Source: Halorubrum rubrum (lineage in GTDB: Archaea > Halobacteriota > Halobacteria > Halobacteriales > Haloferacaceae). Taken from it: DNA of 64,000 bases. Below, piece by piece: positions 16,136 to 23,703 of this stretch. Numbering within the stretch: position 1 is the stretch's first letter; every line of letters starts with the position of its first letter. The stretch lies in NCBI RefSeq assembly GCF_024494685.1, contig NZ_JANHDM010000004.1:62001-126000 (forward strand), written 5' to 3'. The notes beneath the pieces are model-generated. The model was not told the origin of the DNA, did not search any database, and was given only the letters and a program-made list of their open reading frames with translations. Both the position numbers and the translations under genes were made by a program.

Positions 16136-16384
16136 TCATTCTCGCGCGTACTCGACGTCGAGCGCGAGATCCTCCTCGGTGTAGTGTCGTTCCACCCCGC
16201 GTTCTCCGAGGAGCCGATGGAACTCCGCCTTCGAAAGACCGGCTAGCTCTCGTGCCTTTCCGAAGGACAGATACTCCTCCCGGTACAGCGACACCGCGAG
16301 TTCCTGCCGGACGATCGGTTCGCGATCCTCCGGCGGTGCCGCGATCGCGTCCAGCACGTCCGACGGAAGATCGATGCTGCTCAT
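16136..16384 (-). CDS. UPF0175 family protein (orphan antitoxin)
   Basis: 82 residues, full length for the family. Key blocks are VRQELAVSLYREEYLSFGKARELAGLS and FHRLLGERGVERHY, forming an HTH-like helical bundle followed by an acidic tail. UPF0175 proteins are commonly the antitoxin-like partner of a DUF3368/PIN-domain gene immediately downstream. Here the downstream side (below 16136) is the right end of the TnpB element, and no PIN gene is present. It is therefore an orphan, possibly separated from its toxin by the insertion. Confidence 0.85.
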   Translation of the reverse strand: MSSIDLPSDVLDAIAAPPEDREPIVRQELAVSLYREEYLSFGKARELAGLSKAEFHRLLGERGVERHYTEEDLALDVEYARE

Positions 16385-16439
16385 GTCGTTTGATCCGGCG
16401 TCGTACTACTTAGTAACGCCGCTCGTCCACTCGTCTAGA

Positions 16440-16583
16440 TCACGAGGTTTGTTGCCTTGACGCCGTCTCGAGGACGTGCTCGAGCAGGGGTCGGCCCGCC
16501 ACCTCGACGAGCCCCTTCGGTCGGTCCGCCATCAGCTCGCCGAGTCGACTGCCGCGCCCGGCAGCGGGGATGACCGCGTCCAT
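16440..16583 (-). pseudogene. 5' fragment of a sugar nucleotidyltransferase
   Basis: From ATG 16581-16583 the minus strand reads MDAVIPAAGRGSRLGELMAD then RPKGLVEVAGRPLLEHVLE and stops after 47 codons. This is the N-terminal signature of glucose-1-phosphate nucleotidyltransferases (AAGxGSR and KGL.EV.GRP.L), which normally run 230 residues or more. The rest of the gene is missing, so it is a truncated remnant. Confidence 0.8.
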
Positions 16584-16648
16584 GACGAGTCGGTCGACCA
16601 CTCGACACCTGACTCCGTCGATCCCGCCTGCGTCCCCGATAGACCCTC

Positions 16649-17323
16649 TCACGGAATTCGCTCGACCGCGCTCTCGAGCTCGTCGAGCGTCGCCCACTCC
16701 ACGACCCGGTCACCCACCGCCGCCTCGAGGGCGGCCAGATGCGAGGCAGCCATCCCGTTCTCGTACTGCGCCCGCTGTGTCTCCGGGTCGTCGTACACAC
16801 GCTTCAGCAGCCACAACACATCTCGCACGCTCGTCTGCCGTCGATACAGGTAGCCGAGCTCCCAGACGTGCCCGCCGTCGAAGTCCTCGATCACGCCGAC
16901 GACCCACGTCGACTGCGACGACAACACTTCGAAGGCCGGGGCCCACAGGTCGAGGTCGTCAGCGTCGAACCCGAACTCTTCCAGTCTGAACGCGACGGCG
17001 TCCCGGCGGTCGTCCAACCGAGCACACACGTGCCGGCGACGCTCACCGGACTCACCCGATCCGCTGCCGACAACGAGATACCGACGGTCGGCCCGGCGGA
17101 CGTCGTCGAACCGGGACTCGTGAAGTCCGTTCTTGAGTCGCTGGTGTTGTTCGGGCGTGAGCGACAACGTCGCTTCGTCGTGGAGTTCGTCATCCGCGAC
17201 GTCACCGATCAGACCGGCTTCTGCGTGTCGTGTGGTCCCACCGGCAGTCTCGTCGTCAGCACGTCTCCTATCGTCGGCGCCGCCACGATCGCCGTGACTG
17301 TCATCGGCGTCACCGTCTTCCAT
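16649..17323 (-). CDS. Conserved haloarchaeal hypothetical protein, possibly deoxyribosyltransferase-like
   Basis: 224 residues. The first ~45 are Asp/Gly/Arg-rich and probably disordered. The core contains RYLVVGSGSGESGERRRHVC, LDDRRDAVAFRLEEFG, WVVGVIEDFDGGHVWELG and DVLWLLKRVYDD, ending WATLDELESAVERIP. The alternating beta/alpha pattern with an E-x-G-H-x-x-E-x-G motif near residue 150 recalls nucleoside 2-deoxyribosyltransferase / TIR-like Rossmann folds, but this is only a visual impression. It lies alone on the minus strand between a gene fragment and the ArsR-like regulator. A later start is possible because the N-terminus is not conserved-looking. Confidence 0.6.
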   Translation of the reverse strand: MEDGDADDSHGDRGGADDRRRADDETAGGTTRHAEAGLIGDVADDELHDEATLSLTPEQHQRLKNGLHESRFDDVRRADRRYLVVGSGSGESGERRRHVCARLDDRRDAVAFRLEEFGFDADDLDLWAPAFEVLSSQSTWVVGVIEDFDGGHVWELGYLYRRQTSVRDVLWLLKRVYDDPETQRAQYENGMAASHLAALEAAVGDRVVEWATLDELESAVERIP

Positions 17324-17438
17324 TCCATATCACGATCCAGTTTGTCGTTGTATAGTGATACTGATTACGAAACTACTTGATCAATTGGTTGTATCCAGAG
17401 ACCAAGTGTTTATGCTCCATCCGTCTCTAGTAGCGTGT

Positions 17439-17867
17439 ATGAACCCCCAACTCACGGAGACGAACACGGCGGACGCTGGTGGAGAGCCTGGCGGGTTTGA
17501 GGCGTGGACGGCGCTCCAGAAGGCTACCGACCAAACCCGTGCGAACTTGATCGCAGACATCGTCGGCCATCCGCAGGGAGCCCCGAGCGTCCGAGAACTC
17601 GATTACATGAACCCCGCGCTCGGTGAGGACGCGATCCGTCGACATCTCGGCGTGTTACGAGATGTCGGCGTCGTTGCGGAACTGGTCGTTGAGCCGGGCG
17701 ATCGCGTGCGCGGCTACCCGTACAAGTTCTACCGGCTTACCGAACAGGCCCGAGATCTCTTCGATCGAAACGACCTGTTCCCGACGGACGCATGGCGGAG
17801 ACAGTACGCCCGCGTCGAGAAGACCGGTGAGATCGCTGAACTCGAAGAGATGCCGCGGCCCGAGTGA
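17439..17867 (+). CDS. ArsR-like winged-helix transcriptional regulator
   Basis: 142 residues from ATG 17439, chosen over an in-frame ATG at 17355 because a TATA-like TTTATG (17409-17414) ends 24 nt before it, as in a leaderless transcript. The HTH lies at about 30-85 (SVRELDYMNPALGEDAIRRH, LGVLRDVGVVAELVVEPGD) and is followed by VRGYPYKFYRLTEQARDLFD and the conserved tail ARVEKTGEIAELEEMPRP. A near-identical tail survives as a fragment at 11455-11623. It sits 87 bp upstream of cassette copy 3 in the same direction and may regulate it or be carried with it. Confidence 0.8.
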   Translation: MNPQLTETNTADAGGEPGGFEAWTALQKATDQTRANLIADIVGHPQGAPSVRELDYMNPALGEDAIRRHLGVLRDVGVVAELVVEPGDRVRGYPYKFYRLTEQARDLFDRNDLFPTDAWRRQYARVEKTGEIAELEEMPRPE

Positions 17868-17953
17868 CCGGTTGCCGGAATCGTCCCTTCATTTTATTGA
17901 CCAAATGAATCGGCGACACAAGAATTATATCGTCAAATCGACTATCGATCGCC

Positions 17954-18487
17954 ATGACGGTCGACGATCCGGTCGGAGCGTTCGGACTCGCCGAGGGGTT
18001 CGGGACAGACCTCGAGTCCGAGCCCGCCGACGAGCGAGTGTACCGGATCGCGCTCCAGCTGTACGATCCGGCGGGCGTCTCGGACATCGCGGAGCGCGCC
18101 TCGTGTGCGCCGGACACCGCCCGGCGGCACCTCGAGCGGCTGGCCGACATCGGGGTCGTCGAAGCCGTCTCGGAGTCCCCGCTCACCTACGTCCGAAACG
18201 AGTCGTACTTCGAGTGGCGGCGTCGAAACCGGCTCGAGGGTCTGTCGCGCGACGAGCTCCACGAGGCCCTCGCCGAGCTCACCGATCGCGAGGCCGCGTT
18301 TCGCGAGCGCTTCGACGCGGAGTCGCCGACGGCGGTCGACGCGTTCGATCACGCCGACTACGACGATCTCGAGGCGGTCTGGCTCGCGTTGAGCGAGTGG
18401 CACACGCTCAGAGACCGGATCGACCGACTGGAAGTCGTTCGGCGGGATCGCGGCTCGGACTCCTCGCTCGAGGAGAACGCCGTGTGA
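17954..18487 (+). CDS. Winged-helix antitoxin/regulator candidate (cassette copy 3)
   Basis: 177 residues from ATG 17954; a TATA-like TTATAT (17925-17930) lies 23 nt upstream, so the transcript is probably leaderless. The winged helix is at about 30-90 (VSDIAERASCAPDTARRHLE, LADIGVVEAVSESPLTYVRN) and is followed by YFEWRRRNRLEGLSRDEL and a helical C-terminus with AVWLALSEWHTLRDRIDRL. It matches copies 1 and 2 throughout. The stop TGA overlaps the GTG of the next gene (GTGA), so the pair is translationally coupled. The predicted role is DNA-binding antitoxin and autorepressor. Confidence 0.77.
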   Translation: MTVDDPVGAFGLAEGFGTDLESEPADERVYRIALQLYDPAGVSDIAERASCAPDTARRHLERLADIGVVEAVSESPLTYVRNESYFEWRRRNRLEGLSRDELHEALAELTDREAAFRERFDAESPTAVDAFDHADYDDLEAVWLALSEWHTLRDRIDRLEVVRRDRGSDSSLEENAV

Positions 18488-18921
18488 CCGGTCCCGACCG
18501 GTCGCGGTCCGTCGACGAGGCGACGCTCCGCTATCTCGCCCGCGCGTTCGGTCGACGACCCGAGGTCTACAAGACGTCTCTGTTTCCCACGAACAAGCTA
18601 GAGAGCCTCGTCGTGACGCTCGACGCCGAGTACTACCCCACAGACGTCGAGAGCGTCTCACTCGAGCTCCGTGCGTACACGAACGGCGATTTTCACGTGT
18701 CGTACCACGAGACACGCGCGGGTGATCGGCGATGGTGTCGATGGGATCGACACGACCAGCCACACAACGCCTGGGATCACTACCATCCGCTTCCGGATGT
18801 GGGCACGGCCGCCGCGATCGACCGAAACTACGCGATTGATCTCACGCGAGTCGTCGAACGGACCATTCTCCCGTGGATTGACGAGCGGGTCGGCGCTCTC
18901 TGGGAGTCGGCCACCGACTGA
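18484..18921 (+). CDS. TumE-like toxin candidate (cassette copy 3)
   Basis: 145 residues from GTG 18484, overlapping the antitoxin stop by 4 bp. The N-terminus has TLRYLARAFGRR, then LVVTLDAEYYPTDVESVSLE, and the signature VSYHETRAG...WCRWDRHDQPHNAWDHYHP with LPD. The family core RWDRH-x(4)-HN-x2-DH-x-HP is shared with copy 2 and, in part, copy 1. His/Asp-rich motifs of this kind suggest a metal-dependent or acid-base nuclease-type active site, as proposed for TumE-like toxins; the activity is not demonstrated. Length and position match copy 2. Confidence 0.7.
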   Translation: MTGPDRSRSVDEATLRYLARAFGRRPEVYKTSLFPTNKLESLVVTLDAEYYPTDVESVSLELRAYTNGDFHVSYHETRAGDRRWCRWDRHDQPHNAWDHYHPLPDVGTAAAIDRNYAIDLTRVVERTILPWIDERVGALWESATD

Positions 18922-19055
18922 GATTGGGGGGATCCGGTCGGGGCGGTCAAAGCTGTCAAGGTGAGTAGCCCAGACTACTGTAGCTCAAACGACAGTGGGC
19001 TGAACGACGTTCTTTGATGGGTGTTTTTGCCGTCGGCGTGTAACGACACCCTACG

Positions 19056-19580
19056 ATGGGCCTGTACGACGACGTGCTGGTCGCAGATGGCGTCAGGCTG
19101 CCGAAGTTTCCGGAGGAAGTCAGTCCGTCCGCGATAAAGTGGCAGACAAAAGAGATCGGTCGGCCAGCCATGCAGACGTACAAAATTACCGCGGAAGGAC
19201 GGCTCCTCCGGCGTGAGCGGGAATTCCGCGATAAAACACCTACAGAAAAACAGACAGAGGCCACCGAGCATGGCTTCGAATCGTGGGACGAGTACGTTTC
19301 GTTTTGTGAAGACGCGGATCCGCACGATCGCCTCCACCGCGGAATCGGTCTTGGAGTGCCGAACACTCAGACCGTCGACGAGGAGTTCTGGCTCGACCAC
19401 AACATGCACGGGAGCTTCGAATTCCACGGTCGAAGCGACGATATCGAAGACGGGTTCTTCTGGTCGTACGAAGCCAGATTCACACGTGGTCAGCTCGATA
19501 CCATCGTCTTCCTTGGCGAACGAGGCGGTGGCGACCCCGATGACTACAAGCCGGACGAGTCTGTCTGCGTCGAGTTCTAG
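19056..19580 (+). CDS. Conserved haloarchaeal hypothetical protein
   Basis: 174 residues. It begins MGLYDDVLVADGVRLPKFPE, and the segment IKWQTKEIGRPAMQTYKIT followed by GRLLRRE is typical of a small uncharacterised haloarchaeal family often seen in plasmids and proviruses. The C-terminus has MHGSFEFHGRSDD and ARFTRGQLDTIVFLGERG. No known catalytic motif is visible. A TATA-like stretch is not obvious upstream. It lies between the toxin cassette and the Orc1/Cdc6 gene, on the opposite strand to the latter. The function is unknown. Confidence 0.7.
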   Translation: MGLYDDVLVADGVRLPKFPEEVSPSAIKWQTKEIGRPAMQTYKITAEGRLLRREREFRDKTPTEKQTEATEHGFESWDEYVSFCEDADPHDRLHRGIGLGVPNTQTVDEEFWLDHNMHGSFEFHGRSDDIEDGFFWSYEARFTRGQLDTIVFLGERGGGDPDDYKPDESVCVEF

Positions 19581-19926
19581 TGGCCATGCCATACGGAGGC
19601 GAATCTCGGAAGACGAGGTCCGAAAGCCGTCGATGTGATCACAGGGTCCGCGGGTTCCGTCGAGATCGAACACATAGCTCGAACTCACACCCCTCGTTTC
19701 GTCTGTTCTTCTCCAGACCAACGATACTACCCTACTTCGCTCAGTCTACCGACTTCGCTCGTTGAAGGTGGGGCTTGTCCGTGAGTTCGGTCTCGAACCC
19801 ATCTGGATGTTCGGTGAATCCTTGAACACCCTCCACTCGTTTCACGATGTATCGACCCGATCCATGGTCTCGGAGATCCACCGGACACACCCCTCGTTTC
19901 GTCTGTTCTGCCTCCCAAAAGAGAGC
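19581..19926. other. Spacer with two inverted ORB repeats, downstream of orc1
   Basis: 346 bp without a gene. It holds two identical 23-bp repeats, 19686-19708 and 19886-19908, exactly 200 bp apart, both reading GAACAGACGAAACGAGGGG plus GTGTG on the minus strand. They are in the opposite orientation to the repeats upstream of the orc1 gene. Confidence 0.65.
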
Positions 19927-21126
19927 TCACATCGATTCGGCTTCGATCGCATCCCGCGTTTCGAGGACGATGGTTGGATCGAGTGCTAACTCGTACTGGT
20001 AGTGAGCGCCACCTGCGCGTCCCTCGTTGTGTTCAGTCCGTTCGAGAAACCCCAACATGGTGAGATCGGCGAGATGGTTCTGGATACTCTTGAGCGTGGT
20101 GAGCGGGTCTTGCTGTCTCCCTTCAGCCACGCGGACGTATGCCTGCTGTACTTGCTTCGACTTGGCGGGCGTCGAGCCGCCGACTTCGAGTTTCGCGAGC
20201 GCTTCGAGGATCAATTGACCGTGCATGGTCTGATCACGCAGTTTGTTCTCGACGCGACCGCGCTGAACGCGATCGACTGCGACCTCGATGTGTTCGTCCG
20301 TGATCTCGCTGGCACCGTTCTCCTCGGCAACGTCGCCCCCCTCTCGGAGCAGGTCGATGGCTTGCCGTGCGCTTCCGGTGTCCTTTGCTGCGTTGGCCGC
20401 GGCGAGTTTGATCGCCGAATCGTCCCACGCGTCCTCGATCAACGCTTTCTCCGCTCGTGTCATGAGAATCGATCGAAGCTCGTCGGCATCGTACGGTGAG
20501 AACGCGATCTCTTTTTCCATCAGCGTATCCTTTACTTTCGGACTCAGCGAGGAACGGAACGCGTAGTTGTTGCTGATCCCGATGACGCCTACTCGCGAGG
20601 CGGTCAGATGATCGTTCGCGCGTGCTCGCGGGAGCTCATACAATAGTGTGTTCGGATCGGAGAGATGATCTATCTCGTCGAGGACGAACAGATACGTTCC
20701 ACCGTTCGAATCCATCTCCTCATAGAGTGTCTCTAGTGCGTGTGCCGTCGAATGGCCGGTCTCTGGAAACGGCTCGCGGTCATCTCTACGGATACTGTTG
20801 ATCAGTGCTCGAACCGTGCGATAGACCGTATCGTCGTTACAGTTCCGGAAATGGACGTGGAGATCGTCCGCGTCGTCTCGCCGCTTCACTTCAGCTTTGA
20901 GCGCGGTCATGATATACTCCGTGACCGCGGTCTTTCCGACCCCTGTCTTCCCGTAGATGAACACATTGGAAGGATTCCGGCCGAACAAGACGTCCTTGAG
21001 TGCGGACCGGAAGGCATCGATCTCGTCTTCGCGTTCGACGATCTCGTCCGGCTGGTACTCCTCCGAAAGAATGGCCTTGTTCTCGAAGAGCGTATCCGTG
21101 ATATCCGAAAAGAGATCTTCGCTCAT
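19927..21126 (-). CDS. Orc1/Cdc6-family replication initiator
   Basis: 399 residues, full length. The AAA+ core has Walker A GKTGVGKTAV (residues 59-68), Walker B LFVLDEIDHL and sensor 1 VIGISNN, with a sensor-2 region GSARQAIDLLREGG. The C-terminal winged-helix domain (about 300-395) would bind the ORB repeats. A TATA-like box (minus-strand AATTTATATA, 21159-21167) lies about 32 nt upstream. Haloarchaea carry several such initiators, many on plasmids or integrated elements, each next to its own origin. This one is surrounded by matching repeats, so it is the initiator of a local origin rather than an orphan. Confidence 0.93.
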   Translation of the reverse strand: MSEDLFSDITDTLFENKAILSEEYQPDEIVEREDEIDAFRSALKDVLFGRNPSNVFIYGKTGVGKTAVTEYIMTALKAEVKRRDDADDLHVHFRNCNDDTVYRTVRALINSIRRDDREPFPETGHSTAHALETLYEEMDSNGGTYLFVLDEIDHLSDPNTLLYELPRARANDHLTASRVGVIGISNNYAFRSSLSPKVKDTLMEKEIAFSPYDADELRSILMTRAEKALIEDAWDDSAIKLAAANAAKDTGSARQAIDLLREGGDVAEENGASEITDEHIEVAVDRVQRGRVENKLRDQTMHGQLILEALAKLEVGGSTPAKSKQVQQAYVRVAEGRQQDPLTTLKSIQNHLADLTMLGFLERTEHNEGRAGGAHYQYELALDPTIVLETRDAIEAESM

Positions 21127-21638
21127 TATGTGTGTGTGTCTACCAATAACCCATTTCTATATAAATTTGTGTATTCGTCTGTTTCGTCTGATTCGTCATT
21201 ATATCTATTTCTTCTAGAATCGAAAGAAGACGTACCGAAAATATACCAATAACAGACGAAATGAGGGGTGTGTCTCATCCATCTACAGACGAGCAGGCGG
21301 AGTGTCTCAAAGTTTGACCTGAGACAGGTCCATCTCACATGCTACCTCAAAGAACAGACGAAACGAGGGGTGTGTCTTACTAATCCCTGCTACCATAGAT
21401 TCGAAGAACAGACGAAACGAGGGGTGTCTGAGAACTCCGGCGTGTCGATGCCGGCATTCGATTGTGACGCTTCGTTCAGCTGAAACCATCGGAGAGGGAA
21501 GCATCCGCGACAGACGAAACGTACTCTCTCACCCATCCACGAACGCCAGTACGTCCGAATCCACACGCCCCCGAAAGGGGAACCGTTTTAGTTCCCGCCC
21601 GACACCCACGGGATAATGCGACTCATGGGTGGTCCCTC
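21127..21638. other. Putative replication origin with ORB repeats and AT-rich unwinding element
   Basis: 512 bp upstream of orc1. An AT-rich stretch (about 21140-21250) could unwind. Forward ORB-like repeats follow at 21251-21272, 21352-21374, 21406-21427 and a divergent one at 21509-21530. The core GAAACGAGGGG with its G-string is the hallmark of haloarchaeal ORBs. A weak reverse copy (TTCGTCTGTT) lies in the AT-rich part near 21175-21184. The layout of initiator, AT-rich DNA and ORB array is that of a functional haloarchaeal origin. It is gene-free up to the DUF4330 gene. Confidence 0.72.
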
Positions 21639-22739
21639 ATGGAACTGATCGACGACGACGGCGACCTGTTCGGCGTCGTCAACGTCGTCGACGCGCTCGT
21701 CGTGCTGTTGATCCTCGCGGTCGGCGTCGCCGGCGTCGCGCTCGTCTTCTCCGACGACCCCGAGCCCGAACCCGACCTCGACTCCACCCACGCGACGATC
21801 GAGATGGGCCCGCAGCCGGCGTACGTCGTCGAGGCGATAAACGAGGGCGACACCTACAGCCCGAACGACGTCTCGACGATGACCGTCACCGACGTCCACC
21901 TCACGCCGCGCGGAAGTAACATCGGCGTCACGCTCCGCGTCGAACTCGAGGGCGAACTCGACGGGGACGGTTCGATCGCCTACGACGGTGCCCCGCTCAG
22001 GCTCGGCCGGAGCCTCGCGCTCAACACCGATCGCTACCAGTTGGACGGACGGATCCGCGGGGTGGGCGAGGGCGACGCGCTCGAGCGCGAGGAGACGACG
22101 GTCGTCCTCCGGGACACGCTCTCGACCGCGGACGCCGAGGACGTCTCTCCCGGCGACGAGGTCCGGATCGCGGGCCGGACCGTCGCGACGATCGAGAACG
22201 TGACGCAGTTCGCGACGAACGACCCCGACCGGCGCCGGGTGTTCGTCGCCGCGACCCTCCGAACCCACCGGCAGGGCGGTGACCAGCGCTTCGGCGGCAG
22301 CCCCGTACGGCGCGGTCAGAACGTCCGGCTGTCGACCGCGGACTACACCATCGACGGCCGGATCGAGCGGGTCGGCGGCGACCTCCAGGTCGGGTCGGCG
22401 TCCACCCGCACGGTCACCCTCCGGATGGACGACGTCCGCGACGACATGGCCGACGCGCTCGATCCGGGGATGGCCGAGGAGGCCGGCGGGGACACCGTCG
22501 CGCGGGTCACCGCCGTCGACACCCGACCCTCGCTTATCATCGCCACCGGCGACAACGGGACGGTGAACGTGGTCGACCATCCGGTCGACCGCGAGGTGAC
22601 GCTCACGACCGAGCTCCAGGTGCGCGAGACCGTCTCCGGCCCGCGGTTCAAGGGCGATCCCCTCCGGCAGGGCGAGACCGTGACACTCGATCTGGGAACC
22701 GTCACCGTCCGCGCGACCGTCGTCAACGTCAGCGGCTAG
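21639..22739 (+). CDS. DUF4330 family membrane-anchored protein
   Basis: 366 residues from ATG 21639. The N-terminus is ELIDDDGDLFGVVNVVDALV, followed by one transmembrane helix (about 20-40), the standard DUF4330 layout. The rest is an extracytoplasmic beta-rich region with repeated blocks (NDVSTMTVTDVHLTPRGSN, GSPVRRGQNVRLSTADYTI and GDPLRQGETVTLDLG) that look like three related domains. The family is found in haloarchaea and some bacteria and has no known activity. Its stop codon lies inside the first unit of a 17-bp tandem repeat. Confidence 0.85.
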   Translation: MELIDDDGDLFGVVNVVDALVVLLILAVGVAGVALVFSDDPEPEPDLDSTHATIEMGPQPAYVVEAINEGDTYSPNDVSTMTVTDVHLTPRGSNIGVTLRVELEGELDGDGSIAYDGAPLRLGRSLALNTDRYQLDGRIRGVGEGDALEREETTVVLRDTLSTADAEDVSPGDEVRIAGRTVATIENVTQFATNDPDRRRVFVAATLRTHRQGGDQRFGGSPVRRGQNVRLSTADYTIDGRIERVGGDLQVGSASTRTVTLRMDDVRDDMADALDPGMAEEAGGDTVARVTAVDTRPSLIIATGDNGTVNVVDHPVDREVTLTTELQVRETVSGPRFKGDPLRQGETVTLDLGTVTVRATVVNVSG

Positions 22740-22800
22740 TCGGCGTCGGCGGCTAGTCGGCGTCGGCGGCTAGCCGGCGTCGGCGGCTAGTCGGCGTCGG
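22733..22800. repeat. Four-copy 17-bp tandem repeat over the DUF4330 stop codon
   Basis: Four units of CGGCTAGTCGGCGTCGG (one base differs in the third unit), starting 4 bases before the TAG stop. Each unit repeats the TAG triplet. It probably arose by slippage at the gene's end. Confidence 0.9.
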
Positions 22801-22958
22801 CCGCCGTCCCCGGCTTCGGTGACGTTCCGTCGTTCCGAAACGTATCACTCGTTGCTCCGAACCATCGGTCGGATACGCGGAGTGGCCCTTCTCCCTTGCC
22901 CGAGCGATGCCCGCCGCGATCACAACCGGTTTGATGCTCCACTCGATCGGTCTACTCG

Positions 22959-23579
22959 ATGACGACTCGTGACGCGGACGGGGACGTCTCGCGAACCACC
23001 GCCGACTCCGGCGACGGACTGCTCTCGCGGGTCGGCTCCGGCTCGGTCCTCCTCGATCGCGCCCGGTCGGCGGCCGATCGCGTCGCGGGCGCGGTCCGCG
23101 CCTCGTGGCTGTACCGCTGGCTCACGGCCGAGCCCGACCCGGAGGTGATCGTGATCGACCTCCGCGAGACGTGGACGGTCGGGCCCTTCCTCCGGGTCCT
23201 CGACCGCGTGCTCGACTTCCTGATCGGGGCGATGGAGGGGTCGATCCTCGCCGATGCGGCCGGAGCCGCAGTGAGACACGTCCGCGAGACGCCCCTGCGC
23301 GTCGCCGGCGGGCTCGCCGTGGGCGCGGGATCGCTCGCCTTCCTCGCCGCGGTCGCCGGCGACGCCGTCTCGCGGACGCTCCTCGCGGGCGCGCTCGGCC
23401 TCTACGCGGTCGGCTTCGCGGCGATGCGCGACCGGCGGAGCTGGGCGGCGCTCCGCGACACGCGGCCCGTCGAACTCCTGGTCCGCGCGCTCGAACCGCC
23501 GGCTCCGCCGGAGGCTGACGACGATCCCGACGGTTCGGAGGCCGGTACGGGTCCGGACGACGATCGCTCCGGTCGGTAG
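22959..23579 (+). CDS. Hypothetical protein with central hydrophobic segments
   Basis: 206 residues. After an acidic, low-complexity start (1-25) comes an amphipathic region with EPDPEVIVIDLRETWTVGP (about 58-76), a helix pair (RVLDRVLDFLIGAMEG), and two hydrophobic segments (about 112-132 and 138-152). The C-terminal ~40 residues are acidic, Pro/Asp-rich and likely disordered. Conserved-looking haloarchaeal protein without a named domain. It precedes the UppP-like gene in the same direction (gap 124 bp). Confidence 0.65.
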   Translation: MTTRDADGDVSRTTADSGDGLLSRVGSGSVLLDRARSAADRVAGAVRASWLYRWLTAEPDPEVIVIDLRETWTVGPFLRVLDRVLDFLIGAMEGSILADAAGAAVRHVRETPLRVAGGLAVGAGSLAFLAAVAGDAVSRTLLAGALGLYAVGFAAMRDRRSWAALRDTRPVELLVRALEPPAPPEADDDPDGSEAGTGPDDDRSGR

Positions 23580-23703
23580 CCGCTCGTCGCGAGTGTCGGT
23601 TCCGTCCGCGGCTGACGCTTCCGCTCTTCCCGTTGTCCTCTCTTTCGCCACCACGCGAACGGATCGGCGTCGCTTAAGTACCCGGATCGCGCGAGTGTGA
23701 GAC

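Noticed and set aside
17355-17438. Upstream extension of the ArsR-like regulator
   Set aside because: It includes the TATA-like box needed for the leaderless start at 17439.
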